Shown piece after piece: positions 17,716 through 26,291 of a stretch of 35,649 nucleotides of DNA (position 1 is the stretch's first letter; each line of letters begins with the position of its first letter). The notes under the pieces are model-generated. The model did not search any database and had not been told where the DNA came from. It saw nothing but the letters and a program-made list of their open reading frames with translations. This DNA comes from an uncultured Prochlorococcus sp. (GTDB taxonomy: Bacteria; Cyanobacteriota; Cyanobacteriia; PCC-6307; Cyanobiaceae): the NCBI GenBank assembly GCA_902565305.1, contig CACFEJ010000014.1, positions 1 through 35,649 on the forward strand, in the 5' to 3' direction. Position numbers and translations under genes: made by a program.

Positions 17716-19281
17716 TTAATGAGCGCTTTCCATACCACCTAGTCTTTCAAATAAGTTAAGACTTTCTTTATTTAATCCGACAATTTCAACTTTAGAACCA
17801 CCATTCTGAAACTTTCTAATAATTTGCTCAAGAGCAACAACGCCACTTTGATCCCAAATATGAGCTAAAGACATATCAATTACAATATTTTCTGGATGTT
17901 CATGAATATCAAATCCTTGTAAGAAATAAATTTTACTTACAAAAAATAATTGTCCTTTTACTTTGTAGGTAGTCAAATTATTTTCTTTAGCTCTTGAGAC
18001 AGTTATAACTTTTGCTACTTTTCTGCTGAAAAGGATTGCAGCTAAAGCAACTCCAGCAATAACTCCAAGTGCAAGATTATGAGGTTTTGTCAGCATTGTA
18101 ACCGCAAAAGTCATAAGCATTACTGCAGTATCACTTTTAGGTATATTTCTAATATTTTTTAATCCATTTATATCTGCTGTACTTATCGCGATCGTTATCA
18201 TGATTGCTACTAAAGCAGCCATTGGTATTGCTCCAATCCAAGACTTCAAGAGGATAATCATAATTAGTAGAGATATACCTGAGGAGAGAGTTGATAATCT
18301 AGATTTACCACCATTTTCAGTATTCATAACAGATTGCCCAACTAAGGCACATCCTGCCATTCCACCAAATAAGGATGCTACGATATTTGCGATTCCCTGT
18401 CCTCTTGCTTCTTTATTTTTATTAGAACTTGTATCAGTTACATCGTCTAAAATGTCTTGAGTTAAAAATGTTTCCATTAAACCCACGAGGGATATTGCAA
18501 GTGAAGTCGGTAAAATAATTCCTAATGTTTCAAGACTAAAAGGTACTTTTCCATTTTCTATTGATCCAAAAGGAAGTGAAATACTTGGTAATCCATCAGG
18601 TAATTTACCCAAATCGCTAACTGTTGGGACATCTAGATTCAAGAATATGCTTATGAGAGTAATTACTATTATCGCGATAAGTTGAGATGGGACTACTTTT
18701 GTGAGTTTTGGAAGCCCATAGATAATTATTAATCCTAGGGTTACAAGAATCCAAACTACTGGGATCTGAGAGTTAACTGGATACTGACTCAAAGTTTGTT
18801 CAATTAATCCTTTTGATTCTTTAATACCTATTCCTAACTGAGGTAGCTGTGCCTGAAATATTAAAAGCGCCAGTGCATTTACAAATCCACTTAATACTCC
18901 CGTTGGCACGAATCGCATTTGGTAGGCAAGTCTTAAATATCCCCAAAGAATTTGGAAAATTCCAGTTAATATTCCAGCTGCAATAAGATACGGGACTCCT
19001 AATCCAGGAGCTTGTGATTCTCCATAAGCAACAAGTCCAGTCATCAAAAGAGCTGTTGAACCTGTAGCTGAAGTGATCATCCCCCTTCTTCCTCCAACAA
19101 TCGCAATTGTTATAGATAAGCAAAATGCACCAAAAAGGCCAACTTTAGGATCTACACCAGCTATACCTGAAAAAGCAATTGCTTCTGGGATCATTGCAAA
19201 AGCAACAACTAAGCCTGAGAGAATATTTGACTTTGGATCATCTAACCAATTTTTAGATAAATATCTTGAGAAATTTGACAT
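17716..19281 (-). CDS. SulP-family anion transporter with STAS domain
   Basis: A 521-residue inner-membrane protein. About eleven to fourteen hydrophobic segments fill residues 15-420, opening with ILSGLVVAFAMIPEAIAFSG, the SulP signature region. The C-terminal 95 residues form a STAS domain (VIDMSLAHIWDQSGVVALEQ, KVEIVGLNKESLNLFERLGG). Cyanobacterial SulP proteins include the sodium-dependent bicarbonate transporter BicA and sulfate permeases. Sequence reading cannot tell them apart, but its end lies beside metA/metY, so sulfate is worth testing as well as bicarbonate. It converges on metA with a 5-base gap. Confidence 0.85.
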   Translation of the reverse strand: MSNFSRYLSKNWLDDPKSNILSGLVVAFAMIPEAIAFSGIAGVDPKVGLFGAFCLSITIAIVGGRRGMITSATGSTALLMTGLVAYGESQAPGLGVPYLIAAGILTGIFQILWGYLRLAYQMRFVPTGVLSGFVNALALLIFQAQLPQLGIGIKESKGLIEQTLSQYPVNSQIPVVWILVTLGLIIIYGLPKLTKVVPSQLIAIIVITLISIFLNLDVPTVSDLGKLPDGLPSISLPFGSIENGKVPFSLETLGIILPTSLAISLVGLMETFLTQDILDDVTDTSSNKNKEARGQGIANIVASLFGGMAGCALVGQSVMNTENGGKSRLSTLSSGISLLIMIILLKSWIGAIPMAALVAIMITIAISTADINGLKNIRNIPKSDTAVMLMTFAVTMLTKPHNLALGVIAGVALAAILFSRKVAKVITVSRAKENNLTTYKVKGQLFFVSKIYFLQGFDIHEHPENIVIDMSLAHIWDQSGVVALEQIIRKFQNGGSKVEIVGLNKESLNLFERLGGMESAH

Positions 19282-19310
19282 TTTAAGTTTCTTTTAATTA
19301 AGAAGTTACC

Positions 19311-20591
19311 TCATAAAGGAGGCAAAATACCTTGTGGGTCAAAAATATTCTTTAAAGTTTTTAATTCATTCATTCTATCTCCAAAGGCTAATGTAATTTC
19401 TTCATCATGAGAATTCAAATGATTATGCAATTGGGCTAAATGAATATTTGGATAGAACTTTTTTAGCTTGCTCCACGATTTATAAATCCATTCCAAAGCA
19501 ACTTCTTTTTCTTGAAGATCATTTTTTTTCCATGATGCATATATCCATGGTTTCCAAGTGCTTTTTCTATGAACAAAAAAGCTTGAGCCATGATTTGACT
19601 TTTTAGTTTTGCAACCTAATTGTTGAGAAGCAATGTAACAGGAATTATTAGGTTTTTTATCCATTATTTCATCCAAACATTTTATGAAAATTGGAATATC
19701 ATTTTTTAAATCTTCTCCAAGAAGACTAATTACCTCAGAATGGTTATTTGCATTCAGCTCATATAAATTCAATTCCTTAGGAAAGAAATTTATCTTATTA
19801 AAGTTTTCATAGAATTGTTTTTCTAGATTAGGGAATTTGTCTAGAAGAATTAGGCATTCTTCTGTTCTTTTATCCTCTAAATTATTTTTGAGTTCAGCAA
19901 AAATATATATGTAAATTTTTTGGGCATAAATCCATTGAAGACTAATATTTTCAGGAAATTCCTCTGATAGTTTTATTATTTCTGTAAGTTCATTTAGATT
20001 TACAAATCCTTCAATAACCTTAATTGAATTAGATTGGATAGTCTTAAGTTCTATTTCGGTAATAATTGAAAAGAAGGGTGCTGCGCCTTTAATTGCTTCC
20101 CAAATCAATTGTTCTTCTGAATTTATTTGATTTTTTTTTAAAGAAATAAATGTGCCATTACCCAAAAAACCTTTTATTGATTCAATATTATCAATTGCTA
20201 ATCCGTAGGTTCTACTGAGGGGGCTTACTCCACCAGTAAGTATATAGCCTGCTCCAGGAAGTTTAGAAAGTCCGATTGGAAAACTTCGATGATATTTTTG
20301 TAAATGATTTAATAGATCCCCCATTATTACACCACCTCCAATTGTTACTAAATTGGTTTTTCTATCTAGATGAATTTTGCTGTGATTTTTTCTTAGATCA
20401 AGAGTTGTAAAACCATTTTTTGCACAGCTAGAAGTTGTACCTCCACTACACACGCAAAGGTGCTCGAATTTTTCGTAAGAATAGTTATCCTGATTAAATA
20501 AGGATTCATCCACGTCATAAATTAATTTCTTTAATTTTGCATCCTTTGAGTTGATATTAGGAACTTCAAGCAAGTTATTATTATTTTTCAC
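19311..20591 (-). CDS. FAD-linked oxidase (FAD_binding_4/VAO-type)
   Basis: A 426-residue flavoprotein. The PCMH-type FAD domain shows CVCSGGTTSSCAKNGFTTLD near residue 46, VTIGGGVIMGDLLNHLQKYH near residue 82, and PGAGYILTGGVSPLSRTYGL near residue 113. The C-terminal end (NIHLAQLHNHL, then MNELKTLKNIFDPQGILPP) is the typical closing motif of GlcD/berberine-bridge-like oxidases. An unusual pair of Cys residues stands in the CVCSGG loop. The electron donor is unknown and may be a sugar or hydroxy acid. It is divergent from cbiX with only about 40 bases between the starts. Confidence 0.8.
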   Translation of the reverse strand: MKNNNNLLEVPNINSKDAKLKKLIYDVDESLFNQDNYSYEKFEHLCVCSGGTTSSCAKNGFTTLDLRKNHSKIHLDRKTNLVTIGGGVIMGDLLNHLQKYHRSFPIGLSKLPGAGYILTGGVSPLSRTYGLAIDNIESIKGFLGNGTFISLKKNQINSEEQLIWEAIKGAAPFFSIITEIELKTIQSNSIKVIEGFVNLNELTEIIKLSEEFPENISLQWIYAQKIYIYIFAELKNNLEDKRTEECLILLDKFPNLEKQFYENFNKINFFPKELNLYELNANNHSEVISLLGEDLKNDIPIFIKCLDEIMDKKPNNSCYIASQQLGCKTKKSNHGSSFFVHRKSTWKPWIYASWKKNDLQEKEVALEWIYKSWSKLKKFYPNIHLAQLHNHLNSHDEEITLAFGDRMNELKTLKNIFDPQGILPPL

Positions 20592-20632
20592 TACACAATA
20601 ATGTTCTTTACTATTATGGTATAAGTAATAAT

Positions 20633-21763
20633 TTGAATTTGGATAATTTAGATTTGAAGTTAAATAATCAAGTTGCGATACTTATCTGTGGACATGGGAG
20701 TAGAAATAAACTAGCCATTACTGAATTTCAAGAATTAACTAATTTCATCCAAAAAAGATATCCAAACTTTTTAGTTGAATATGGTTTCTTGGAATTTGCT
20801 AAACCTTCGATTGTTGATGCTTTAGACAAGTTAAAAGATCTTTCTATAAAAAAAGTAATTGCAATACCTGCAATGCTTTTCGCTGCTGGCCATGTAAAAA
20901 ATGATATACCTAGCCTACTTATGGATTATTCAAGTAAAACAGGAATTGAAATAATTTATGGAAGAGAATTAGGTATTAATAATTTAATGATTAGTGCAGC
21001 TTGTGAAAGAGTAAAAGATGTATTTAAACAAAATAATAATCTCAATCCTGAAGAATCATTATTAGTTGTTGTGGGTAGAGGCTCTTCTGACCCAGATGCG
21101 AATTCCAATGTTTCAAAAATTACGAGAATGATTGTAGAGGGTATTGGTTTAGGTTGGGGGGAAACAGTTTTTTCTGGAGTAACTTTCCCCCTTGTTGAAC
21201 CTGGCTTGAAAAATGTTGTGAGACTTGGTTATAAAAATATAGTTATTTTCCCTTATTTCCTTTTCTCAGGTGTCCTTGTTACAAGAATAAAAAGGCAAAG
21301 TGATTTAGTTGCGATTAATAATCCAAATATTTCATTTATACATGCAAAATATCTTTCTTCACAGACTTATGTGGTCGACACTTTTGTAGAAAGGATTGAA
21401 GAGATTCTTAATAACGAAGGTAATAATTTTATGAATTGCTCAACTTGTAAATATAGATCAAATTTATTTGGCTTTGAAAAAGAAGTTGGAATGGTCCAAG
21501 AAAGTCATCATGACCATGTAGAGGGCTTGGGTGTCAGCTGTGATTTATGTGATCCTGAATGTAATGGTGCTTGTGAAATACAAAATCAAATACCAACTCA
21601 TAATCAAGAAAAATCAATCACAGGAGGAGGTGATTACTTAGAACATGAAAATGTAGAGGCTCATCAACATGAACATAATCACCATCACCATCACCATAGT
21701 ATTTATCCAAATTCAAAACACCCTTTAGGACCTGTCACGCTTCGCTTGCCTAATAAAGACTAA
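20633..21763 (+). CDS. cbiX: Sirohydrochlorin cobalt/iron chelatase, CbiX type
   Basis: A 376-residue long-form CbiX that inserts metal into sirohydrochlorin for B12 or sirohaem. Two chelatase repeats are present. The first holds ILICGHGSRN with His21 and AMLFAAGHVKNDIP with His87, the second VVVGRGSSDPDAN and IVIFPYFLFSGVL. After residue 265 comes MNCSTC (267-272), an MxCxxC motif known to hold an Fe-S cluster in long CbiX proteins, then more Cys (302-314) and a His-rich stretch (344-355) including six consecutive His, possibly a metal store. The C-terminal HPLGPVTLRLP is neat but unexplained. The start is TTG. Confidence 0.9.
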   Translation: MNLDNLDLKLNNQVAILICGHGSRNKLAITEFQELTNFIQKRYPNFLVEYGFLEFAKPSIVDALDKLKDLSIKKVIAIPAMLFAAGHVKNDIPSLLMDYSSKTGIEIIYGRELGINNLMISAACERVKDVFKQNNNLNPEESLLVVVGRGSSDPDANSNVSKITRMIVEGIGLGWGETVFSGVTFPLVEPGLKNVVRLGYKNIVIFPYFLFSGVLVTRIKRQSDLVAINNPNISFIHAKYLSSQTYVVDTFVERIEEILNNEGNNFMNCSTCKYRSNLFGFEKEVGMVQESHHDHVEGLGVSCDLCDPECNGACEIQNQIPTHNQEKSITGGGDYLEHENVEAHQHEHNHHHHHHSIYPNSKHPLGPVTLRLPNKD

Positions 21764-22143
21764 ATCTTAAGAAAATCCGTTGAAATCAATGAATCACCTG
21801 TCTCTTTCTCGACTTAGTCTTAATAGACTCAGTATATATAAGTATTCTTAATATAAAATCGTGAAAGTATTTTGATCTAGATTTTCCACAATTTGCAGGT
21901 TGTTTTCCACGTCCATATCCACACTGGATTAGAAATGGCAGTATTTTTCAAAAAAAACAGGACTTCAACATTATTGTTGACTTTTTTTTAAGATCTATTC
22001 AATTTCCTTATTTGAAAAAGAAGTTTTTAAAAAACCAACATATAACATGAGTCTTATTTGATAATTTGAAAAGTTTACCAGAAGATTTTTCTTGATATTT
22101 TTAGAGAAAAATATCATTATTGTTGATGTAGAAAAATAAATTT
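21764..22143. promoter_or_regulatory. Intergenic region with DnaA-box-like cluster and inverted repeats
   Basis: A 380-base gap with no credible gene. Three DnaA-box-like nonamers lie in 42 bases on the same strand: TTTTCCACA (21882-21890, the form often cited for cyanobacteria), TTTTCCACG (21903-21911) and ATATCCACA (21915-21923, one base from the E. coli consensus). Further on are TCAACA-TTAT-TGTTGA (21965-21980) and a second CATTATTGTTGA (22116-22127). An AGTCT/AGACT hairpin sits at 21816-21829. The region could be a DnaA-controlled promoter or a DnaA-titrating site. An origin of replication is possible but cannot be concluded from sequence. Confidence 0.45.
22094..22117 (+). promoter_or_regulatory. 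10-bp perfect hairpin in the DUF2811 leader
   Basis: TGATATTTTT and AAAAATATCA form a perfect 10-bp stem around an AGAG tetraloop, ending 26 bases before the ATG at 22144. There is no T-run after it, so it is not a standard terminator. It may be a leader hairpin that affects stability or translation, or an operator. Confidence 0.4.
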
Positions 22144-22401
22144 ATGGATCAAATCAACCAAACAAATTTAACTGATAAGAAACTCGTGGAGTGCTCTTCA
22201 AATAAAGTCTCATTAGAAACAGAGCTTTCTGAAACTCTTTATAACACTATGAAAGATTTTGTATTAAGTAACCCGACTTGGGATCAATATAAGCTTATAA
22301 ATTCAGCATTAGCTACTTTTCTCGTTCAAAACGGTTGTACAGATAATTCTGTTTCAGAAATTTATTTAAATCAATTATTTGCACCCTCTAAGTCTTTTTG
22401 A
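22144..22401 (+). CDS. DUF2811 family protein
   Basis: An 85-residue soluble protein with the cyanobacterial DUF2811 pattern: VSLETELSETLYNTMKDFV near residue 22, SNPTWDQYKLINSALATFLV, then NGCTDNSVSEIYLNQLF. The arrangement of a short strand followed by two helices recalls ribbon-helix-helix proteins, but DNA binding has not been shown. Function is unknown. The long upstream region with DnaA-box-like sites and hairpins suggests tight control. It overlaps the convergent GMC gene by 14 bases. Confidence 0.75.
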   Translation: MDQINQTNLTDKKLVECSSNKVSLETELSETLYNTMKDFVLSNPTWDQYKLINSALATFLVQNGCTDNSVSEIYLNQLFAPSKSF

Positions 22402-24028
22402 TATTTAAACAGGCTCTTCTACTCAAGGCCATCATTGTAAGTGTGGGGCTTTGCCAAGATGATGTGGGCCAGCATGCTCCATCTAGTACCAATACATTCT
22501 TACATCTCCACAATCTGTTAAATTTATCAACTACGCTATTTTCTTCATTTAACCCCATTGGTGCTCCCCCTACCTCATGAATATAATACCCAGGAGGAGG
22601 AGGACTATCTGAAAGTGATATCAAATTTTTTGTAAATAAACTCCCTAATGGAATATTCATTAGTTCATCTATATCTTTTATTTTCCCATTTGCAGCTTTG
22701 ACTGATTTTTGTATTGTTTTTTCCATATGTTTTGCCATATTTAACTCATTGTCGCTCCATTCGAATTCAATGTAGGGAATTGGTATTCCCCATTCATCTG
22801 TTTTTCTAGAGAGAGAAACTGAGTTTTTCTCTCTAGGAAGGACTTCACCATGGGCGATAAGAAAGCCAATGGATTTGTTTGCGTCTTTTTGTAAAAATTT
22901 AGGTATCCCTAATCTATCAATTGCCCCCCAGATTCCATAACCTCTATGGAAATTTATGTCGTCAATTTCTGGTAAATTTGAACCAAAAGGAATAAAGAAG
23001 CTGCCTGCTCCAGAAAGATCGGGAGGATTATCTAGTGAATTATCTGAGTTTTTTGCTTTTGGGACTGAAAAAAATCTACAGATAGATATGTGATCCATTA
23101 GGTATTTACCTAATTTCCCAGAATTATCTTTAAACCCTGAGGAATTTGATTTGTATTCTGAGTTCAGTAGTATTCTCAGTGTTGAAATTGTTGATGCGCA
23201 AAGAAGAATCAAATCACAATCCAATACTTCTTTGTGTCCATTTTCTAGGTTTACAATCGTTAGTTTTGAGGCAAGCTCTGTTATCTTGTTAATCTCAAAA
23301 GACTCCACTAGGTAATTAGAGATTATTTGTACATTTCCAGTATCTAAAGCTTTTTTTAAAGAGCTTCCTACGCTAGAGGACTTGGGCCAATTTTTTTCTT
23401 TTACAGATGAATTACGGTCAAATCCTCTTGATTGGATAAATGGATAGTTTAATTTTGATTTAACTTTGCTGCCAAAAACATTTTCGTTTTCTGTAAGAGG
23501 AATTTCACCAATATATTTACCGTTTGGGACCTCCTTGATGTCATCTTTTCGTCCATAAATTCCGCAAAAATTTTCAATAAAATCGTAGTGCGGGGAAATT
23601 TCTTCGTATGAAATAGGCCAGTTAGGGCCGAATCCGTCTTTTTTAGCCGGATGAAAGTCTTCTGAGGAAAGTCTTAATGTTATGCCTCCCCAAGTTAATG
23701 ATCTCCCCCCGTATTGTTTACCTTGTGTCCAAAGAAATGTCTTTTTTTTTGGGAAGTCATAAGGATGCTTCAATTCATTTGAATATAAGTCAGGATTATT
23801 TTTCCAATAACCAGGATGTTGGCACTGATTGGCATGTTTTTTTGTTATTAATCCTGATAATCTTTTTAATGTACTTTTTGGCTCATGATTACTAGCTTCA
23901 TGCCTTTTAAGTTGAGGCCCTGCTTCTATTACTAAAACTTTGATCCCTTGTTCTGCCAATGTAAGTGCTGCTATTCCTCCTGTTGCTCCAGAACCAACAA
24001 CAATTGCATCATAGGGACTTATATCCAA
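22388..24028 (-). CDS. GMC (glucose-methanol-choline) family FAD oxidoreductase
   Basis: A 546-residue flavoprotein. The N-terminal ADP-binding motif IVVGSGATGGIAALTLAEQG occupies residues 9-28, and the second flavin segment reads KQYGGRSLTWGGITLRLS near residue 105. The C-terminal catalytic domain has HEVGGAPMGLNEENSVVD near residue 480 and VLVLDGACWPTSSWQSPTLT near the end, with the usual His-Asn pair altered: HEVGG gives the His, and the second position sits in SWQSPT. This may be a choline- or gluconate-dehydrogenase-like enzyme, and the substrate is unknown. It overlaps the DUF2811 gene tail to tail. Confidence 0.85.
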   Translation of the reverse strand: MDISPYDAIVVGSGATGGIAALTLAEQGIKVLVIEAGPQLKRHEASNHEPKSTLKRLSGLITKKHANQCQHPGYWKNNPDLYSNELKHPYDFPKKKTFLWTQGKQYGGRSLTWGGITLRLSSEDFHPAKKDGFGPNWPISYEEISPHYDFIENFCGIYGRKDDIKEVPNGKYIGEIPLTENENVFGSKVKSKLNYPFIQSRGFDRNSSVKEKNWPKSSSVGSSLKKALDTGNVQIISNYLVESFEINKITELASKLTIVNLENGHKEVLDCDLILLCASTISTLRILLNSEYKSNSSGFKDNSGKLGKYLMDHISICRFFSVPKAKNSDNSLDNPPDLSGAGSFFIPFGSNLPEIDDINFHRGYGIWGAIDRLGIPKFLQKDANKSIGFLIAHGEVLPREKNSVSLSRKTDEWGIPIPYIEFEWSDNELNMAKHMEKTIQKSVKAANGKIKDIDELMNIPLGSLFTKNLISLSDSPPPPGYYIHEVGGAPMGLNEENSVVDKFNRLWRCKNVLVLDGACWPTSSWQSPTLTMMALSRRACLNIKKT

Positions 24029-24135
24029 AACCTATTTCGTGATTTGCTATTTCAATAAATATAGCATTCAGTAAATAATTAATTTTTAGATTTCAGCTTA
24101 AGAAGTTAGAATTTATTGAAATACTATTCAAACAA

Positions 24136-24609
24136 ATGAGATTTATAATTTTAACTTTTTTAATAGTTGTTTTAACCCTCCCTTCTAGAAGCTTCGCTGC
24201 GTTGGATTATGGTAAACAATCTTTGGTAGGGGCTGATTTTTCTGGATCTGATTTAAAAGGAGCAACTTTCTATTTGACTGATTTACAAGACGCAAATTTG
24301 TCAGGTTGTGAGCTCCAAAATGCGACTCTTTATGGAGCAAAATTGAAAGATACTAATTTAAGTAACTCCAACTTAAGAGAAGTAACTTTAGACTCGGCTG
24401 TTTTAGATGGAACAGATTTATCAAATACTAACTTGGAGGATTCTTTTGCTTATAGTACCCAGTTTGAAAATGTAAAAATACAAGGCGCAGACTTCACAAA
24501 TGTTTTTTTACCAAAAGATATTATTAGGAAATTTTGTGAAAGTGCTACTGGAACTAATCCAATTACAAATAGAGAAACCAGAGAAACTTTAGAGTGCGAT
24601 TACATTTAA
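24136..24609 (+). CDS. Exported pentapeptide-repeat protein
   Basis: A 157-residue protein with a signal peptide (RFIILTFLIVVLTLPSRSFA, cleavage likely after residue 21). The repeat region covers about residues 30-120 with the A(D/N)LxX pattern: GADFSGSDLKGATFYLTDLQ, DANLSGCELQNATLYGAKLK, DTNLSNSNLREVTL. This makes a right-handed quadrilateral beta-helix. Cys140 and Cys154 are suited to a disulfide in the small C-terminal cap. Such proteins are abundant in cyanobacterial thylakoid lumen or periplasm, and no general function is known. It stands alone between convergent and divergent neighbours. Confidence 0.88.
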   Translation: MRFIILTFLIVVLTLPSRSFAALDYGKQSLVGADFSGSDLKGATFYLTDLQDANLSGCELQNATLYGAKLKDTNLSNSNLREVTLDSAVLDGTDLSNTNLEDSFAYSTQFENVKIQGADFTNVFLPKDIIRKFCESATGTNPITNRETRETLECDYI

Positions 24610-24611
24610 AT

Positions 24612-25004
24612 TTATGCACATACAAGTTCTTTTTTAATCTTTCTTTGTTTATAAAGTGATCTTCCAACAGGCCAACCTAAAGTAGATAAATGTTTCATTA
24701 AAGAACCTGAGTATTTGAAATAAAAATTGTCTGAATATTTGATGCCAAGTTCATTTAGAGTGGTTATTAATAAACATAGATCTTTCTTGTTGCCTTTTTT
24801 CATTTCCAATAATATCAATGCTTCACCTGATAATTTTTTTTCTAGTACCTTATCATTTTCAGCAAAACCAACTTTAAGTGAATTAAATGCATCAGAATAA
24901 AGAGTATAAATTATTCCATCTTTAGATTTATCTATAGAAGTATTTACATTAAATCTTGATGATATTAATGTTTTGTATCCTTTAATGATTTTTCTGTTAT
25001 TCAT
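24612..25004 (-). CDS. Small protein with possible degenerate GIY-YIG-like fold
   Basis: A 130-residue basic protein. IIYTLYSDAFNSLKVGFAEN (residues 31-50) followed by KVLEKKL follows the order of the T5orf172/MUG113 branch of GIY-YIG domains. LCLLITTLNELGIKYSDNFYF could then be the later helix and strand. The usual catalytic Arg and Glu are not obvious, so it may be a non-catalytic relative. The ending (HLSTLGWPVGRSLYKQRKIK) is distinctive. It begins 2 bases after the stop of the ribbon-helix-helix gene, so the two are surely translated from one mRNA. The fold call is tentative. Confidence 0.5.
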   Translation of the reverse strand: MNNRKIIKGYKTLISSRFNVNTSIDKSKDGIIYTLYSDAFNSLKVGFAENDKVLEKKLSGEALILLEMKKGNKKDLCLLITTLNELGIKYSDNFYFKYSGSLMKHLSTLGWPVGRSLYKQRKIKKELVCA

Positions 25005-25006
25005 AA

Positions 25007-25504
25007 TTATTTGATTTCATTCTGAGCTAATTCGTATTTCTCCAATAGATTGTTTACTTCTGCTAGTGCAATCCTTTTTTGACAAGCCGAGTCATATCTA
25101 TTTACTGCTATTGAAGGTATTGAACCTTTGCTTTTCATTTCCCTTATACCAGTTTCTAAACATTGAAAAGCAACACTTGATAGATCTCTTCCTTCTGCTG
25201 CGGCCCAAACTTTTAAAAGATAAGTAAGATTTGATGGTACTGAGATCTGTACTTTGTTTGAATTTGAAGTATTTAATGCAATATCATCGAGACTAATTTC
25301 TTTAGAGGAAATAGTTTCTTTAACCTTTTTCTTCAAAAATTTTACTTGCCTTATAGCGTCCTCTTTATTCTTTAATTTTTGTTCTATTTCAAATAACTCT
25401 TCTTCAGAATTAATTAAAGCTTCTAATGCCCATTTAGCATCATCTTTCGCAACCGCGGTTCTATCAAGCCATTCATCTCTTATTTTTGACCAATTACTAG
25501 GCAT
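25007..25504 (-). CDS. Coiled-coil plus ribbon-helix-helix protein, likely DNA-binding
   Basis: A 165-residue protein. Residues 20-70 are highly charged and helical (EEELFEIEQKLKNKEDAIRQ), probably a coiled coil. Residues 84-123 match a ribbon-helix-helix: strand KVQISVP, helix NLTYLLKVWAAAEG, turn RDLSS, helix VAFQCLETGIREM. The C-terminal 40 residues form another helix. It is the first gene of a two-gene operon. Just upstream are palindromes with a TCTAWATAGA core (25535-25583), the kind of site expected for a dimeric RHH protein that represses its own operon. That regulatory link is inferred from position. Confidence 0.65.
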   Translation of the reverse strand: MPSNWSKIRDEWLDRTAVAKDDAKWALEALINSEEELFEIEQKLKNKEDAIRQVKFLKKKVKETISSKEISLDDIALNTSNSNKVQISVPSNLTYLLKVWAAAEGRDLSSVAFQCLETGIREMKSKGSIPSIAVNRYDSACQKRIALAEVNNLLEKYELAQNEIK

Positions 25505-25534
25505 AAGCTTTATAAGATAATTCTATGATATATA

Positions 25535-25583
25535 AATCTATATAGATTGTCTATGCATTCTAAATAGAATTAATATAGATTGT
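25535..25583. promoter_or_regulatory. Palindromic operator array upstream of the RHH operon
   Basis: A 14-bp perfect palindrome AATCTATATAGATT (25535-25548) and a second inverted repeat ATTCTA-AA-TAGAAT (25557-25570) share the core TCTAWATAGA with centres 22 bases apart, two helical turns. The 11-mer ATATAGATTGT occurs at 25540-25550 and again at 25573-25583, 33 bases apart. All lie 31 to 79 bases before the RHH start codon. The rest of the 265-base gap to the glyoxalase gene is AT-rich and shows no gene. Confidence 0.5.
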
Positions 25584-25769
25584 TTAAAATTTTAATTTTA
25601 TTTTTAATAATTTCTCGTCTTAGAAATAATTTTTTACAATAATTGAAACTTCAGAATCCATCCAATGTGATCTTTGAGGTGTTTTTCGCCAATTGAAAAC
25701 GATATATTTGAAAATTCAATCTTTTTAAATTTTAGTTATTTGTTTATTTAATTAAAAACTTCTGAGCTT

Positions 25770-26159
25770 TTAATCTCTTTCAATAAGTTCAATTTTATAA
25801 CCATCAGGATCCTCAATAAAAGCCAAGACAGTAGTACTGTTTTTCATTGTTTTAGGTTTGGTTGTTATTTTACAACCATTTTTTTCTAATCCTTGGCAAA
25901 TTAGATGAATATCTTTTACTCCAATAGCTATATGACCATATTTATCTCCAAGCTCATAGTCTTCAGACTTTTTGTCCCAGTTATAAGTTAATTCAATTAC
26001 TGAGTTTTCTTTTTCTGAGCCATAACCAACAAATGCCAAAGTGAATTTTCCATGAGGGTAATCTTTTTTTCGCAATAAATTCATTCCTAATCTATTGACA
26101 TAGAAATCAATTGATTTATCTATATCTCCAACCCTCAACATTGTATGTAGGATACGCAT
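25770..26159 (-). CDS. gloA: Lactoylglutathione lyase (glyoxalase I)
   Basis: A 129-residue metalloenzyme that converts the hemithioacetal of methylglyoxal and glutathione to S-lactoylglutathione. Two beta-alpha-beta-beta-beta modules are visible. The metal ligands are His5 (RILHTML), Glu56 (VIELTYN), His76 (YGHIAIGV) and Glu124 (KIELIER). Length and the NRLGMNLLRKKDYPHGKF segment are typical of the short, nickel-type bacterial GloA. It is transcribed divergently from the Tic20-like gene. Confidence 0.95.
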   Translation of the reverse strand: MRILHTMLRVGDIDKSIDFYVNRLGMNLLRKKDYPHGKFTLAFVGYGSEKENSVIELTYNWDKKSEDYELGDKYGHIAIGVKDIHLICQGLEKNGCKITTKPKTMKNSTTVLAFIEDPDGYKIELIERD

Positions 26160-26291
26160 TTTAAATTATGAACCTGAATCAATTATCTAATATTCAATAA
26201 CCATCTGCCAAAGTTGATTTTTTCGAAAGTAAGACTTTTTATATGTTCAAAAAATTAGGTTAAAATATAAATACGAAATTTCAATAATATA

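Noticed and set aside
21789-21851. 20-codon plus-strand frame after cbiX
   Set aside because: No ribosome site, very short and low complexity (repeated LSLSRL). Probably chance.
21764-22143. Chromosomal origin of replication
   Set aside because: DnaA-box-like sites exist, but dnaA and dnaN are absent and no AT-rich unwinding repeats stand out. Kept only as a DnaA-related regulatory candidate.
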